A stretch of DNA of 64,000 bases from Cichorium intybus (GCA_023525715.1 CM042011.1:58818854-58882853), one strand, 5' to 3'. Positions 1 through 41,321 are shown, counted from the stretch's first letter. A program made the numbers and translations. Notes: a model not told the origin generated them from the sequence alone.

Positions 1-633
1 ATGAACAAATCAAGCAATTAGATTTACAAAATAGGAATCGGATCTCAAACTTGTCACCGGTACCACACTACCATGTACAAAGCAAGAAATAGGATACAGC
101 CCTGATAAAGGAGCTTGGTGGTCCAACTAATTAAAGCCAACTGACTAATCGGTTTACAAATTACAACAAACTAGCCGAATAGTAACACATATATATAGTT
201 TTTGTCTTCTATTTATGGCCTTCCTATCATAACACTTAGTTGGATTATGGAATAAAAGAACCCCGCTATTGATAATATATTTTATTTGCTTTTGCTTTTA
301 TATTGGAATGGAGGTATTCAAATTAATTAATGTTTCATGATTTTCTGGAATGTAATGTGTTTCCATTACATTTGCCATTACTTTCCTTTTTCCTTTAGCT
401 TTTATATTGTTTTGTCGTCTATATCTGTCATCATACGACTTTTTAGACATGAAACAAAAGAACAGTTTATTGGACTATGACATTGGAATAAGATCATGGC
501 GCATGGGTTGTCCAAACTTGCAAGACACTATGTGAGAAGAGGAATAAATTAGAGGGTTTTAATTTTTTATTCTTGTTCAAAGCATGAAGATTCCGTTATA
601 ATTGTTCGTATAAACTTCTAATCCCTGTATCTG

Positions 634-640
634 TATATAA
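634..640 (+). promoter_or_regulatory. Probable TATA box of the ABC transporter gene
   Basis: TATATAA lies 44 nt before the start codon at 684, in an AT-rich leader. Transcription starting about 30 nt downstream would leave a 5' UTR of only 10-20 nt, so a second, more distal start is possible. The rest of 1-633 is AT-rich upstream sequence in which I see no gene and no other clear control site. Confidence 0.5.
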
Positions 641-683
641 GCAAGAAGAACCCTAAGGGGATTAACATACTGGAGTTTAAAAA

Positions 684-29112
<28,429 letters not shown>

Positions 29113-30600
29113 AATGTACGTTCAGCTAGCAAGCTAGTTTTTCAGTTAGTCTGTTAAGCATAGCCTGCATATAGTTTTTCTAAAAGATGGAGTGAAACAT
29201 GCTTCTTCTTTTATCGACATTCTACTATCGGATTTGTAAATTGTGTTGTAATTTAATTATACGTTTGAATTGTAGCAAACGTATGCTAAATTCTTGTGAC
29301 ACCTCGACAATACAGGTTAATGTCAAGGATGGGTAACTAACTACTAGATTTGTTTAAAATTGGTCACGAACGTTATTTTACACCATATCAGGTCCTTAAC
29401 CTTGAGAATTTTGTTTGAAACGTAATAATGTTACTGTGTTGCTAATGAAATGTGAAAATAACATTTTCTTGACAGTTTAAACCTACAAAACCTTTATACC
29501 AACATTTTCTAACACCACATTGCTCTCAATTAGTTTCCAAATCACAATTTAGACTCATATATACATTTTCGATAAAAATATGAACCCTGACTTAAAGACC
29601 CAACTTTGCTTGCCAAAATTTCTAAGAGTTGACACCATAAACAACATACATATTCATATAGTTATAAATTTTAAAATATACATTCCAATTTAACTCCCAA
29701 AATCAACATGCATAGATTTATCCTTCTAGGTTAGAACATACCTTGTTAATATCTCGTCAAATGCTTTACTTCGCTTAATTTCAACAAATCAATTCACACA
29801 AATTGCTTCCAAACAGCTACTATGCTCGTTGTTCTCTTCAATTTGAGGTTTGATTCTCAAATTCTTGTTCCCTCTTCTCAATCATAAAGTGTGACACAGA
29901 TTGCCTCAAACTTCAACGAATTGCCGAAAAACGTCTTCAAATGTTACTAACTTTAAACCTCCAATTTACAAAACATTGCAATTTTAGCCAGTAAAATTTA
30001 AAATGAAAAATGACGTTACCAAGTCTAAAATTACTATAAAAACAAACATAAATTTCAAAAAATATATTAAGTCTTAAAAAATTCAATTTTGACACTATGT
30101 AATTTTTTCTTTCAATTAAGTCATTAAGTTTTCAAATTTTTTCAATTAAGGTACTATGTTTTCAATACTTACACGTATTAGTTTTCGTACAGTCTATCAG
30201 AATTAATTTGAAATGTGTCTAATTCTTATCCACAGAATTAGGCAATATGTATCTCCTCTTAAAATATAACTTTCAACAATTAGATATCATATAATATACT
30301 TATATCCTTATTGATAAAAATATTTATACATATCGTTTTACGATCTGTTCAAATATAATAGTATTAATATTCAAATAGAAAACAATTTCGAATCAATATT
30401 AATATTCAAATAGATATCATTTTACGATCTGTTCAAATATAATAGTCAATAACTTATATAATTAACGTCAAAATTTTACATAATTAATACTAGTCGAAAA
30501 TACAGGTGCTACCGACTTTTAATATTGAGTTATTAATTTGTGTTGGTTGAATATTTTAAAAGTATAATTAAGTATTTTGAACCGTTTCTAAACAGTTTTT
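29113..30600. other. 3' flank of the ABC gene and plain intergenic DNA
   Basis: AT-rich sequence with no supported reading frame. No clear AATAAA follows the stop codon within 300 bp, so the 3' end is undefined. Around 30080-30170 there is a decayed partial copy of the inverted-repeat sequence found at 30607. Confidence 0.6.
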
Positions 30601-30606
30601 GGAAAT

Positions 30607-31068
30607 TTTTTAAAAAAGACACTACGTTTAAAAGAAATCGATTTTGACACTCTGTTTTTTTCTTTTAATTAAGTCGCTAACTTTTTTAAAAAATTCAATT
30701 AAGTCACTATGTTTTCAATTTTGTTTCAATTTTGGCGCTTGAGTGCCATCTCAGCATGCCACGTCAGCTGAGAACGGGTTGACCGGTTAAATGGTCAATA
30801 TTGAAACAAAATTAAACATGTTCAATTAAGTTACTATGTTTTCAAATTTGTTTCAATTTTGACACCTGAGTGTCATGTCAGCATGTCATGTCAGCATCAA
30901 ATCATCAAAGACTGATACGTCATCATGCACGTCAGCTGAGAACTGAGTTGACCGGTCAAATGATCTTTATTGAAACAAAATTAAAACATAGTGACTTAAT
31001 TGAAAAAAATTGAAAATTTAGTGACTTAGTTGAAATGTCAAAATCGAAATTTTTTAAAAAAGACAATA
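30607..31068. repeat. Inverted-repeat (MITE-like) element with an internal duplication
   Basis: The outer arms (TCGATTTTGACA and CAATTAAGTCACTATGTTTT on the left, complements on the right) pair over about 110 bp. Between them a ~100-bp block around CAGCTGAGAAC and TTGACCGGT occurs twice. No target duplication recognised. Confidence 0.55.
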
Positions 31069-31074
31069 TAGTCA

Positions 31075-31201
31075 TTTTAAGTCAGTCGATGACCAATCGC
31101 GCAACATAACCAAACTATAGGGACGATCCGAGTTAAAAAAATTAGGGACCAAACGCGCAAATTCCTCAAAACAACAGGGACCATTTGTATAATTTACTCT
31201 A
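31075..31201. repeat. One terminal end of a Mutator-type element
   Basis: Read from the right, it begins AGAGTAAATTATACAAATGG and continues with GGTCCCTG blocks, the same plan as the ends of the Mutator-like element at 38264-39494. The opposite end is not in the neighbourhood. From 31202 to 32542 I see no feature. Confidence 0.4.
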
Positions 31202-32550
31202 ATTTTTACTAGAATGTGTCATACAATTAATTATTTAAAAGTGACGGTCCAAGACGTTCGGTCTATAGGATTTATCAAACCCAATGGGTGATATAAAATA
31301 AAAGATACATAAACTTGAAATTATATAAACAAAAAAATTTATTATAAATAAAACATATTTCAAAATTAAAACTATATCCAAATTTAAAATTTTAACAATG
31401 CCCAAAGTTAGAAATGAAACAAATTACAACAAAGTTAAGGATGGCGATTTTTCCTGACCCTTTAAATCACTTATCACATTAGCGTCATATGATACTATTC
31501 TCTATCTTTTCTTTTTCATTTTTCTCAACCAACAATATAATAAACTCATGTTTTTCGACCCTTTCAACCTACAAAATTTTAATTTAAACAAAGTATTTTT
31601 TTTCTATCTTAAAATTAATTAAATAAAACTAAAATAGGAAAATAACATTTCATTAAAAAATCAAACAATTACACACGAATTTAAATACTATATATGATAA
31701 TTATAATCCTAAAACGGTAATTTAAATTCTAAAAACAATAGTCAAGTCAAATGGTCATGTGCCTGAAGAAATAAATGTCATCTTTTAACGCCCTCAGGTC
31801 AAATGGTCATGTGACTCATCATGTAAGATTAATGCGTTATTCTTTGACTCCTCTTCCAGTAACACAATTTCATTATTGGTAGCTCACTTTGTTTTCCACA
31901 TCTTTCTTGTTAGTTTAAGCGAGACAACTTATTTCATCCTGTGATGATGATGTGTCTACTGCTCTCTTTCTTTTTCCATTGTCGCGATTGTAGTGGTGGA
32001 TGTGGTTCCCCATCAGGAAACTGAAAAGCGGCCATCTAAAGAAGTTGTAGTGTACGTGTTGGAGTAAGACGTTTTGCTATTTTTTGATGAATAATGGGGG
32101 TGAGTGTGGGAGGGGATTGTTACTCATTTATTTGACAATAAGCCATTTGACATGGTGTTTTAAAATTTCTCATACTGGTTATTGGTTGCATCAACATTTA
32201 TTGTTGTTGATATGTATATTGTTGGTATTTGGGGAAATTAGGCAGTTGAGTTTCAGGACTTGACGCCTTGATAGTTTCTATTTTGAGAAGAAACCATTTT
32301 TTATTTGCCCGGTTAAAATCCATTTGATTTGAAAAGAATAGAGAGTTTGAATATTAAAAAAGAGTGTAGAAGCGTAGTGTGATTTTTGAGATGGTTAGGG
32401 ATTGTATTTATAGTGGTAATAAGTTAATTAATTTAGAAAATAATAATCATTCCACGATTATTTTCTTTGTGGGTTCAACATTATGGTGAAGCCACTCCAC
32501 CCCCTACCCGTTGAACCCATCGGCCGATGGAATAGTGGTACCGCTCGTAC

Positions 32551-32867
32551 TAGGGATGAGCTTTTGACCCGGAGAACCGGACCGGACCGGGAACCGTGTA
32601 TTCGGTTCGGTTCTCGGTTCTCCATTTCCCACAAAATCGGTTCTCGGTTCTTCGGTTCTCGGTCCGGTTCGGGCCGGGTCCGGAACCAAACACATTTCTT
32701 AATAGCACATTATAGTATACCCGAACTGGAACCGAAACATGACCGGAACCGAACCGGTAGGAACCGGAACCGGGGTATTCGGTTCGGTTCCCGGTTCTTC
32801 ATTTCCTATAAAATCGATTATCGGTTCCTCGGTTCTCGGTCCGGGTCCGGACCGATTCTCATCCCTA
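32551..32867. mobile_element. hAT MITE with exact 8-bp target duplication
   Basis: The ends are TAGGGATGAG and CTCATCCCTA, and GCTCGTAC flanks both sides exactly (32543-32550, 32868-32875). The 317-bp interior is two diverged copies, 177 bp apart, of a unit built from CCGGAACCG and CGGTTCTCGG motifs. The reading frames crossing it are accidental. Confidence 0.88.
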
Positions 32868-33124
32868 GCTCGTACCAACGATCCCGATAATACCGCCACC
32901 TATCTATCACAATTGAAGCATCCCACATCCACCCTAAAGTCTAAGAAAGAATAATGAAACGAAAATACATAATTTTAGAAAGTCGTATATTTTGCTATTC
33001 ACTTTTTTTAAAAAAAAAAAACTTAAAACCACACCGTATAGGCGTATACTTAAGGTTGGATTGAATCTATTTAAACAAGTCCAGATGCAAAACTAAACTA
33101 TTGGACCAACGCATATCCATCCAG

Positions 33125-33215
33125 CCCACAAAGAAGGCCGCATCAAACCCTAGTTTCTGTCTATTTATTCCATCCACCACCCACCATCTTCAACGGCGGC
33201 CATAGCTCAATGGTA
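33125..33215 (+). promoter_or_regulatory. Possible promoter and first exon resembling a ribosomal-protein gene start
   Basis: A GGCCG/CCCA-rich stretch, the telo-box AAACCCTAG (33148-33156) and a start codon directly followed by a splice donor (ATG|GTAAAT near 33210) match the usual start of plant translation-apparatus genes. I cannot find a second exon, so it may be a dead or captured 5' end. Confidence 0.3.
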
Positions 33216-33358
33216 AATATCCTTCCTTTTCAATGTTTATTAGATCTAGATTCTTCTGTAGGTAATGTGCGAAAACACTTAATCTTAACGAGTAGTATGA
33301 TTAATGAATTTCTCGATTAGTGATAAAGCAGCGATAGTGTGTATCGGCTTTGTGCTAA

Positions 33359-33839
33359 TATGATGCACTTTTGCCGAAAGAGTTGTCTGCAACATTAATG
33401 TGACATGGGGAAGGTGGGCAGTTGTGTTTCATTATCTCAGTTGGAATTTTCAACAATCATTTTCCCCACATTCTCTTCCAATATTTCGCATTAATCCCTT
33501 AGTATTCTCTAAACAAATTAATCTCTTTGATATAATTTAATCAGGCCTGGTGTTTCTAATTGGATTCCGATTCAGATTTTAAAGTTTAAGTACTGTGATT
33601 TCTATCAATTTCATGTCATTATTCATTCTTTAGATAAACTGCTTTACAGTGATGTGAAGTTCATTTGTTATTTTCCCCCATATATTATAGAAACAGTCGA
33701 TTTTATTAACATCAAGTTTATTTTTAGTTGTTTTCATTTCAAATGAGAATGTAGCGATTAATCTATTGATGTGTCGTTTGTTTTATTGTGAGTAACTCTT
33801 TTTGAAAAATAAATCTCATTATAAAATTCCTTAATAATT
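33359..33839 (+). repeat. Segmental duplication, copy A
   Basis: About 480 bp beginning TATGATGCACTT and ending AATTCCTTAATAAT, matching 40394-40860 in the same orientation with moderate divergence and small indels. Non-coding. Confidence 0.85.
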
Positions 33840-34029
33840 AGTCACAAGAAAATTTTTGCCTTGATGTTATCGGTGATTATCACAATAAAGGGACTGTTTA
33901 CCTGTATTTTTACAATGATTTATTTTGGGAAACATGATAAAAGGAGTAGGGATGAGAAGGAGAGATGTTTTTATAGGGAAGTGCATAAGAGCAAGCTTTT
34001 GAATACCCGACCAGTCATTGAGACAACAC

Positions 34030-34250
34030 TAGGGATGAGAATATGGGTTGTAAAATTGAATCGATAACTGACCATAACCGGAAAGAACCGGGACCGAATA
34101 TACATATTCGATTCGGTCTTTGGTTTTTAAAAATTGCTAATTTGGTTATCCCTACTATTCTTAATCATTAAAACCAAACCGAATATACATGTTTGATTTT
34201 GAAAAATGACCAAATTGGTTTTGGTCAGGTTTCCAAACCACACTAATCCT
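34030..34250. repeat. Decayed relative of the TAGGGATGAG hAT MITE
   Basis: It starts TAGGGATGAGAAT and has ACCGGAAAGAACCGGGACCG and ATTCGATTCGGT blocks like the element at 32551. A right end ATCCCTA occurs at 34148-34154 but no 8-bp duplication flanks it. Confidence 0.4.
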
Positions 34251-34508
34251 TCCTTAACTCTTCAATTGCTCGAATTAGATAAAAAAAGGATGATGTCATG
34301 TTTACATTATTATTATTATTTTCATAATTATAAAAAAAGCCAAAAAAAAAATATACAAAATGAACTACAAACCAAAAAAAAATCAGAAAAAATAGAGAAA
34401 AAGATTAAAACAGTCTTATCTCATAAAACTTTTTCTCAAAACAATATAAATTATGCCACTTGTTCCAAAACAGCAACGAATTTGTAGGTGGTTAGTGCCA
34501 CCTACTAA

Positions 34509-35503
34509 GGAGCTGTTTGTTTTTTCTAAAAAACACTTCTAACCTCTTTGTCTGCAGGTGTGCAGATATGTTTTTAATCTGTTTGTTTTTTCGCAGCTGC
34601 CAGAAGTGACAGACTTGCCTATTTTGACCTCTTCAAACAAAAACACGCCTTTGAGCCCTAGAAAAAAAAACACCGGTACGTATCCTCTCTTCCCGAATAC
34701 GCGAGTTGCTCCTGCCCCCTCCCTAGTCTCTCCGGCGTGCCGCAGCCGCTGCTGCCTTCCTCCGGCGTCGTTTCTCTCTCCCGTCGCTGCTGTCTCCTGT
34801 TGCTGCTGTCCCCGCTTGACCGGTCAGCACCATAAAAGGTTCGATCTTTTGCTCCTAGGTTCGATTTTGTTTTCTGAACCCGTTTCAAGTATCCATGAGT
34901 ACTTGATAATTTTATTGCAATTTCGATGAATTGAGATTATGAGGTTGCATCTTTGCTGGATTGAGACTATTAGGGTGCGATATTGATGGATTAAGATAAT
35001 TTTGTTGCTATTTAAATGGTTGGAGAAGATAAGGATGTGATTTTGATGAATCGATTTGAGGGTACAATGGGTAATTTCATGCTTTATTTTTATTCACATT
35101 CCAATTCCATCGGTGTATATAAATAATCAAAATAAATTTATAACTCAAACATTACAACTATAATATATGAATAAAAACCAACAGAAAGCAAGTTCATTAC
35201 CTATTTACATACTAATTCAAGGATAGCGAGAAGAATGTGCAAATCCCCACAACTGCACAAAGAAAACAAAACAACAATTGTTAATTGTTATAAAATACAT
35301 AGGCGTTCTAAAACTAGATGTTGAAAACTCTTATATTTAAAAAAAAATCGGTTTATTTAAATTTTAGTTTATTTTACATTCTGCAGACTTTAAAAAACAA
35401 ACAGTCTTCTTTTTGCAGACTGCAGACATTTGGTCCACCTCTTCTTCTGCAGATGTGGTCTGCAGACTGCAGACATTTTACCTCTTCAAAAACAAACAGC
35501 ACC
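34509..35503. mobile_element. PIF/Harbinger-like element
   Basis: The 995-bp element has inverted ends GGAGCTGTTTGTTTTT and, read inward, GGTGCTGTTTGTTTTT, with TAA on both flanks (34506-34508, 35504-35506). CTGCAGAC motifs cluster in both subterminal parts. A GC-rich stretch at 34680-34850 might be a captured piece, but I do not recognise it. No transposase. Confidence 0.75.
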
Positions 35504-35669
35504 TAAATGCTCATTTCAAGCCACATGCTAAATGTTCATTTTGCATGTTAAATGTTCACGAGCTAGTATAAAAAAAATTCGAAACCTCATTTTTTTTGGA
35601 CTCTCATGCTTCAGGTCACCTGCTAAATCCCTTTTAGGGTTAGGGTTTTTGGTGTTTCATAGGTTTAGT

Positions 35670-35975
35670 GTTAAGGATTGTCCGACTTTGAATGCTTATA
35701 ATTTGTTCATAAGAAGTCCGATTTACTTGATTTTTTTTTAAAATAGATTGTTGGTATCGTGCCTTTTTTTGGCCAACTTTGAACGCTCATAGTTTGTTCA
35801 TACGAACTCCGGCTTAGTAGATGTGTTCATAAACATCATTAATCCAAAATTTTGATGTTGGAAAGTGTTATTTTTGAAGTTCTAAATAAGGTTGTCGGTA
35901 ACGTAAAATTTTATATTTTTGTCCAACTTTGAACATTAATAGTTTGTTCATACGAACTCCGATTTAACTATTTTT
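35670..35975. repeat. Threefold degenerate repeat (AACTTTGAACGCTCATAG type)
   Basis: Variants of a unit spanning GACTTTGAATGC, AGTTTGTTCATACGAA and CTCCGATTT occur near 35685, 35775 and 35928, spaced 90-150 bp. Downstream, to 36773, I see only short local repeats (AATAGGATTGCAT at ~36270). Confidence 0.5.
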
Positions 35976-36773
35976 GTAACGCAAAGTGTATTAGTATATG
36001 TGTTGTTAAACATCATTAACCCAAAAGACTGTGGTATCAAAGATGGCACGTTGCGGATCCGTTAGGTGATTTATCGCCTCGTGTATCTTATTAACTGTAC
36101 ATTTAAAATTCAAGTCACCTCTCAATGTTTTATCAGGACGCTGTGAATTCAGTAAAAACAACGTTAGTATTACTCATATATGCATAGGGTTTTAATATTT
36201 AAGGTTTTTCGAAAAAAACAACAACCAATTAGCGGCTGGGTGGCATCACCTGCTAAATCCTCAATAGGATTGCATAATAGGATTGCATAGGTGATGTCCG
36301 TCACCCACAAAATGCTTTATGATTCATAAACCCTATTAGTTTGTGCTTTATAGGCTTGCGCAATAGACATAAAAATTATACGTACGCTAATTTAAGGCTT
36401 AAAACGTTAAATTATTAACTAGGGACAAGTAATACATAAAAATAACATCAAATTTGAGACACTTACATATTTCCATCAAATTTGACTCAAATTTGAGACA
36501 CTTTAAATATTTTTTACAATAATAAAACACTTTTTTTTTTATTTTGTGTCAATTTCTATGGATATCCAATAAACAATATAAAATTTTCTATTTTAATTAA
36601 AAGTTTAAATTGTTAATCAGTTATATTATAAAATTTATAGATCTATAAAGTGGTGAATATCGTCAATATATGTATGTGCATTAGTACTACTAAGAAACGA
36701 TCAATAACAATATGCTTTTATACGATTATCATTTATATTATTATCTATATATTTAATTTTCTATTTTTATTTA

Positions 36774-37045
36774 GGCTGGAGGAAGCAGTCAGCGCATGCT
36801 GAACATGCTAAACTATGCCACGTCAGCATTCAGCATGTTAGCACATGCTGACCAAATTTGGTGGGAGCAGTCAGCGCATGCGGAGCATGGTAAACTATTT
36901 TTTTAAATCTATTTTTTAAATTATTGATATTATTAAAAACAAATATCAAATTAAAAACTACCATTTCATTAAACTTAAAAAGCATTACATTAAAATTAGA
37001 AACATAAAAAAACTTGGAACAAACTAAATTAAACTTAAAAACCAA
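36774..37045. mobile_element. Terminal fragment of the Harbinger family seen at 55061
   Basis: It starts GGCTGGAGGAAGCAGTCAG after TTA and matches 55061-55345 along its length, with the block CATGCCACGTCAGC-like repeats of GCATGCTGA. The remainder of the element is missing. From 37046 to 38263 I see only short duplications such as CGATTTCTGAAAGTGGTGTC at ~37420-37460. Confidence 0.6.
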
Positions 37046-38263
37046 CTAAACACAACTTCATATAGTGTCTTCATCCGAATATTCACCGTCGTACTCGTTC
37101 TGCCGTTCGTGAATCAACCACCACCGTCATCTCCTCCTCGTCTTTCTCTCACGCCGGAAAAACAACGACCTCAAAGAAACCCCGTCACCCAACAAAGTCG
37201 CAGCAGCCCCACGATCATAAAAAACGGAGATGTGGGTAGGTGTGTGCTTCTCTGAAATTGATTGCGTGTGTGTGGGTGTTTTTCATCGCACATCAACCTC
37301 CCGACCTCTCTCATCCTTAATAAACAACACCGGCAACAATCACGACCCTCTAAAATTGATTACGTGTGTGTGGCTGTGAAAGGATTCGAATCCCCCATGA
37401 ATACTATCAATCCCCTGTTCGATTTCTGAAAGTGGTGTCAGCGATTTCTGAAAGTGGTGTCGTGTTTGGGAATTTCAATTTCAATAAAAATCTGGACCCA
37501 ATTTCACCCACAGTTATTGATTTCAGTTGGAGAAGATGAGCTTTTGTCACGTCTAGGTTTGCAACACAATCAACAATCAATGATTTCCAATTAAAATCCC
37601 AAATGCGATTTCCAAATAACTAGATTGAATCACTCAAGGAAATCTGCACCAGTCTTGCTTGCAAATGGGAGATAAATCCTTTTCTCTTTCGGCATCTGGA
37701 AGTGAATCTGCGCCAGTGCTCTTGTTCTCGATAAGGAAGGTTTTCCTCTAAATCATGCTCTGTTTCCATTTCCGCATCTGAAATCATCTCGCATCTGTAT
37801 CCATTTGTGAAAGGGTTGATGGGGAGGAAGGGGAAGATATCGACGATTGTGTAGCCGGTTTTATCGCATCTTTATCTTCTGCATTTTATCGCATCTTTAC
37901 CTTCTGGGTGGGTTTCAACTTCAAATTCAACAGGAAGACGTAAAAATCCATGGAATCGATCGTAAAATGAATGTTGTTCTTGAGGATGGAGAGAGAGGGG
38001 GGGTTAGTAGGGTAAGGGGTAGGGGTTGGGGGTGGGTGTATCTTTTTTTAATTATTAAAATTAATAATAGGTTAAAAGAAAAATGAAAAAGAAAATAGAA
38101 AGAGTATTTCAGTCTTTTTATATTCCTCAGGGACTGATTTGTAGTGTTTCGGAAACGTTGGTCACCATAAGAGTGAAATTCCAATAATTAGTCCTAATGT
38201 GGTAAATTTGGTAAACGACATAAACCGTTTATGTAATTTTGTCTATAATTAATATTGATTATA

Positions 38264-39494
38264 GAGTAAATTACAATTTTTGTCCCTGTGGTTGCCATGA
38301 AATTACAGTTTTGGTCATCATTTTCAAATTTCACGTTGATGGTCCCTGTGGTGGCCAAAATCTTGCACTTTTGGTCCCTTGGCCAGATAAAAAGACTAAA
38401 ATGTCATTTTTTTTGTACTTTTCTTTTAATTTATTAATTATTAAGTTAATTAAAAATAAAGAAAAAAAAATCTCTCATTCTCTCTTTCTCATTCTCTCAT
38501 CGATGAACCCAGGAAAAGTTCAATGGCATCTTTTACCTGGCGGAGACAAGAACACCAAATACGGTAACTTTGGAGTTTTTTGTTTTGTTTTTTAAGTTGA
38601 AAACTAAATATCAAGAAATGTACTATAGAAAGGTTACCTGATATCTCTCTCGTTTTGGAGGTGGGTTCACTGTTTCGTCTGATGGGGTTCTGATTTCGAA
38701 TTCAATAATGCAAAATGGAGTAGAAGAAACGAACTTAGCATGTATATCTAATTTTAATGTGTCTGAATCATTGATTAAGTCGAGTTTTGATTTCAGGAAG
38801 CGACAATTGCAACTAGAAATCCGATATCACTAATTCTTCTGTTGAAATAGCATCTATCCCTGATTTGATTATTGCAAACAAAAGTACAGATTGCTCCATT
38901 ACTTTAATAGAGAATACTTCTATTTGGAGATGGAGTCAAAATTGGATGCGAAATTAGGATCCAATCAGAATATAGGAACTATTGAATCGAATATTAATGA
39001 TGTTGGAATGATTTCGATTTGCTCTGAGGTTGCAATCGAGCTGATGGCTCAATGGATTCTTCTGTTTTGGTTATGAATGAGAATCGTGTTCCTGATTTCC
39101 CAGATCCAAGCTCCACAATTTCTGCTGCAGCTATGGTTATGAGTTCTCCTGTGGTTTAAATTGCTGAAGGGGTTGAAAACATTATTGAAGGTGCTCAAAT
39201 GGATACTCAACTAAATCCTGTTGGTTCTAAATCTTTTGCCCAGATTGTTCATCGATGAGAGAATGAGCGAGAGAGAATGAGAGATTTTGTTTCTTTTTTT
39301 AATTAGCTTAATAATTAATAAATTAAAAGAAAATTAAAAAGAAAATAAAAAGGGCATTTTAGTATTTTTACCTGGCCAAGAGACCAAAAGTGCAAGATTT
39401 TGGCTACCACAGGGACCATCAGCGTGAAATTTGAAAGGGATGACCAAAACTGTAATTTCATGGCAACCACAAGGACCAAAATTGTAATTTACTC
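38264..39494. mobile_element. Mutator-like element with ~245-bp terminal inverted repeats
   Basis: The 1231-bp element begins GAGTAAATTACAATTTTTGT and ends with the complement. The arms are 38264-38507 and 39248-39494. The exact 9-bp duplication TTGATTATA flanks it (38255-38263, 39495-39503), diagnostic of Mutator-like transposons. The 740-bp centre has a short coding-like end (KSFAQIVHR near 39230), which resembles retroelement ORF1-type proteins; it may be captured DNA, but no long frame remains. No transposase. Confidence 0.88.
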
Positions 39495-40170
39495 TTGATT
39501 ATAATGATTTTATATATAATTACTTAATGTAATATAATTATTTATATGTAATAAAACACAATTATGAAAAACCAAATCATTTATATGGATACAAGGTGTA
39601 ACAATAATTTTGTTTTTATTTAACCTAACATATTGACTCTCAACTCTCACTGCTGACCACAACCGTCTCACCGCCGGCGCACAATCGTCTCACCCTCGAC
39701 ACAAAACAGATTCATCATCTCACCGCCGACACACAACCGTCTTATTGTCCGTTCACTTGCACCGATGTTCAGTCTCATCTCGCAGTTCGTCCTCGCTAGT
39801 CATCCCTCACACTTGACCTAACCGTCGATCGATCTTATCAGTCTGACTTAAATTTTGATTTATAAATTTAAAAGTAAAAAAACAACCAATCAGATATAAA
39901 TGTAAAAATTAATAAAAACAACATATTAAATTTTAAAAAGCAAAACCCATTTAAAATTTGATTTATAAATCCTACGGTGCTAAATGGAAAAAAATATTCT
40001 TGTTTCATAAAAAAAAATCCATTATAATGTTGTTCCGTAATTGTTGTTTCGTAAAAAAATATTTTTAATTTATTAATTTTGAAGAATCACTATAAAATTT
40101 TCAAAAAGTTTGACTAAAATATTATTGATACAGTAAGTCTGGTAAAGTCAGAAATTAAGAAGTATAATTA

Positions 40171-40344
40171 ATGAGAAATTGTATTGGTTCCTAATTTTTG
40201 TTCCTAACTTTATTCCTAATCATTTGAAATGATGACAATTGGATTAAAATATTATTAATTTTATTAAACTTTACACTTGTCATCTTTTCAAATGGTTAGG
40301 AATAAAATTAGGAACAAAAATTAAGAACCAATATAATTTCTCAT
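40171..40344. mobile_element. Foldback MITE, 174 bp
   Basis: Arms of about 70 bp begin ATGAGAAATTGTATTGGTTC on the left and match the complement on the right. AATTA occurs at both flanks (40166-40170, 40345-40349). Non-coding. Confidence 0.75.
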
Positions 40345-40393
40345 AATTAATAGCACCCGAATTTTTGACATTAGTGTCATCATCGACTTTGAA

Positions 40394-40860
40394 TATGATG
40401 CACTTTGGCCGAAAGAGTTGTCTGCAACATTAATGTGACATGGGGAAGGTGGGCAGTTGTGTTTCATTTTGTTGGAATCTTCAACAATCATATTCCCCAC
40501 ATTCTCTCTTCCAATATTTCGCATTAATAGTATTCTGTAAACAAATTAATCTCTTTGATGTAAGTTAATCGGGTCGGGTGCTTCTAATTGGATTCCGATT
40601 CAGATTTCGAGGTTTAAGTTTTGGGATTTCGATTAATTTCATTTATTTATTCATCCTTCAAATAAAGTGCTTCCAAGTTATGTGAAGTTCTTTTGCTGCT
40701 TTTTCAATATATTCTAGAAAGTAGAGACAATCAATATTTATTCTTTCAAATAACAATATAACGATTAATCTATCAATTTATCCTTCCTTTTAATTTAAGG
40801 AACTTATTTTAAACAAAAAAAAAAAAAAATCAAAATCTGGTTATGGAATTCCTTAATAAT
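40394..40860 (+). repeat. Segmental duplication, copy B
   Basis: Second copy of 33359-33839, same orientation, about 7 kb downstream, with an expanded A run near 40818-40829. It lies upstream of the small coiled-coil ORF. Confidence 0.85.
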
Positions 40861-41321
40861 CTATAACAAGATAAACCCTTTATATTTGACTTGCTGCTAT
40901 CAGAAACGTGATAAAGGCGGGAAAATCCTTCAAAAACCTAACAACATGTTTAAAAAAATCAATTTGTTTGGTTTATCTATTAAAATCATTGTATTTTGTT
41001 GTCTTTGGTTAGGTTAATGTTGCAGCTGGACAATCAAAGAAAATTAGTTGTATTGAACGTGTAAATAAAACAATTTAACAATATTTCAAGTGTATTAAAA
41101 TTTTTTATTTTTGGTTTAAATGGTCCTTAATATTTATTTGGTATTATAAAGGAATTAAATCCGTTTTTACCTGTTAAACAGGTGCGATTACTTGCAATAA
41201 CCGGTTTCCATTGCCAACTATGCAATACGTGGTATTTGGTAGGCCATGTATGATCCTACGTGGCGTATACCACTGTAAACTCCTTGGTGCCCAAGTTGTA
41301 TAGCTGATGTCTCTTGGTCTC

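Noticed and set aside
32483..32890. 135-codon Arg/Gly-rich frame
   Set aside because: It crosses a non-coding hAT MITE and its flanks; the repeat structure explains its composition.
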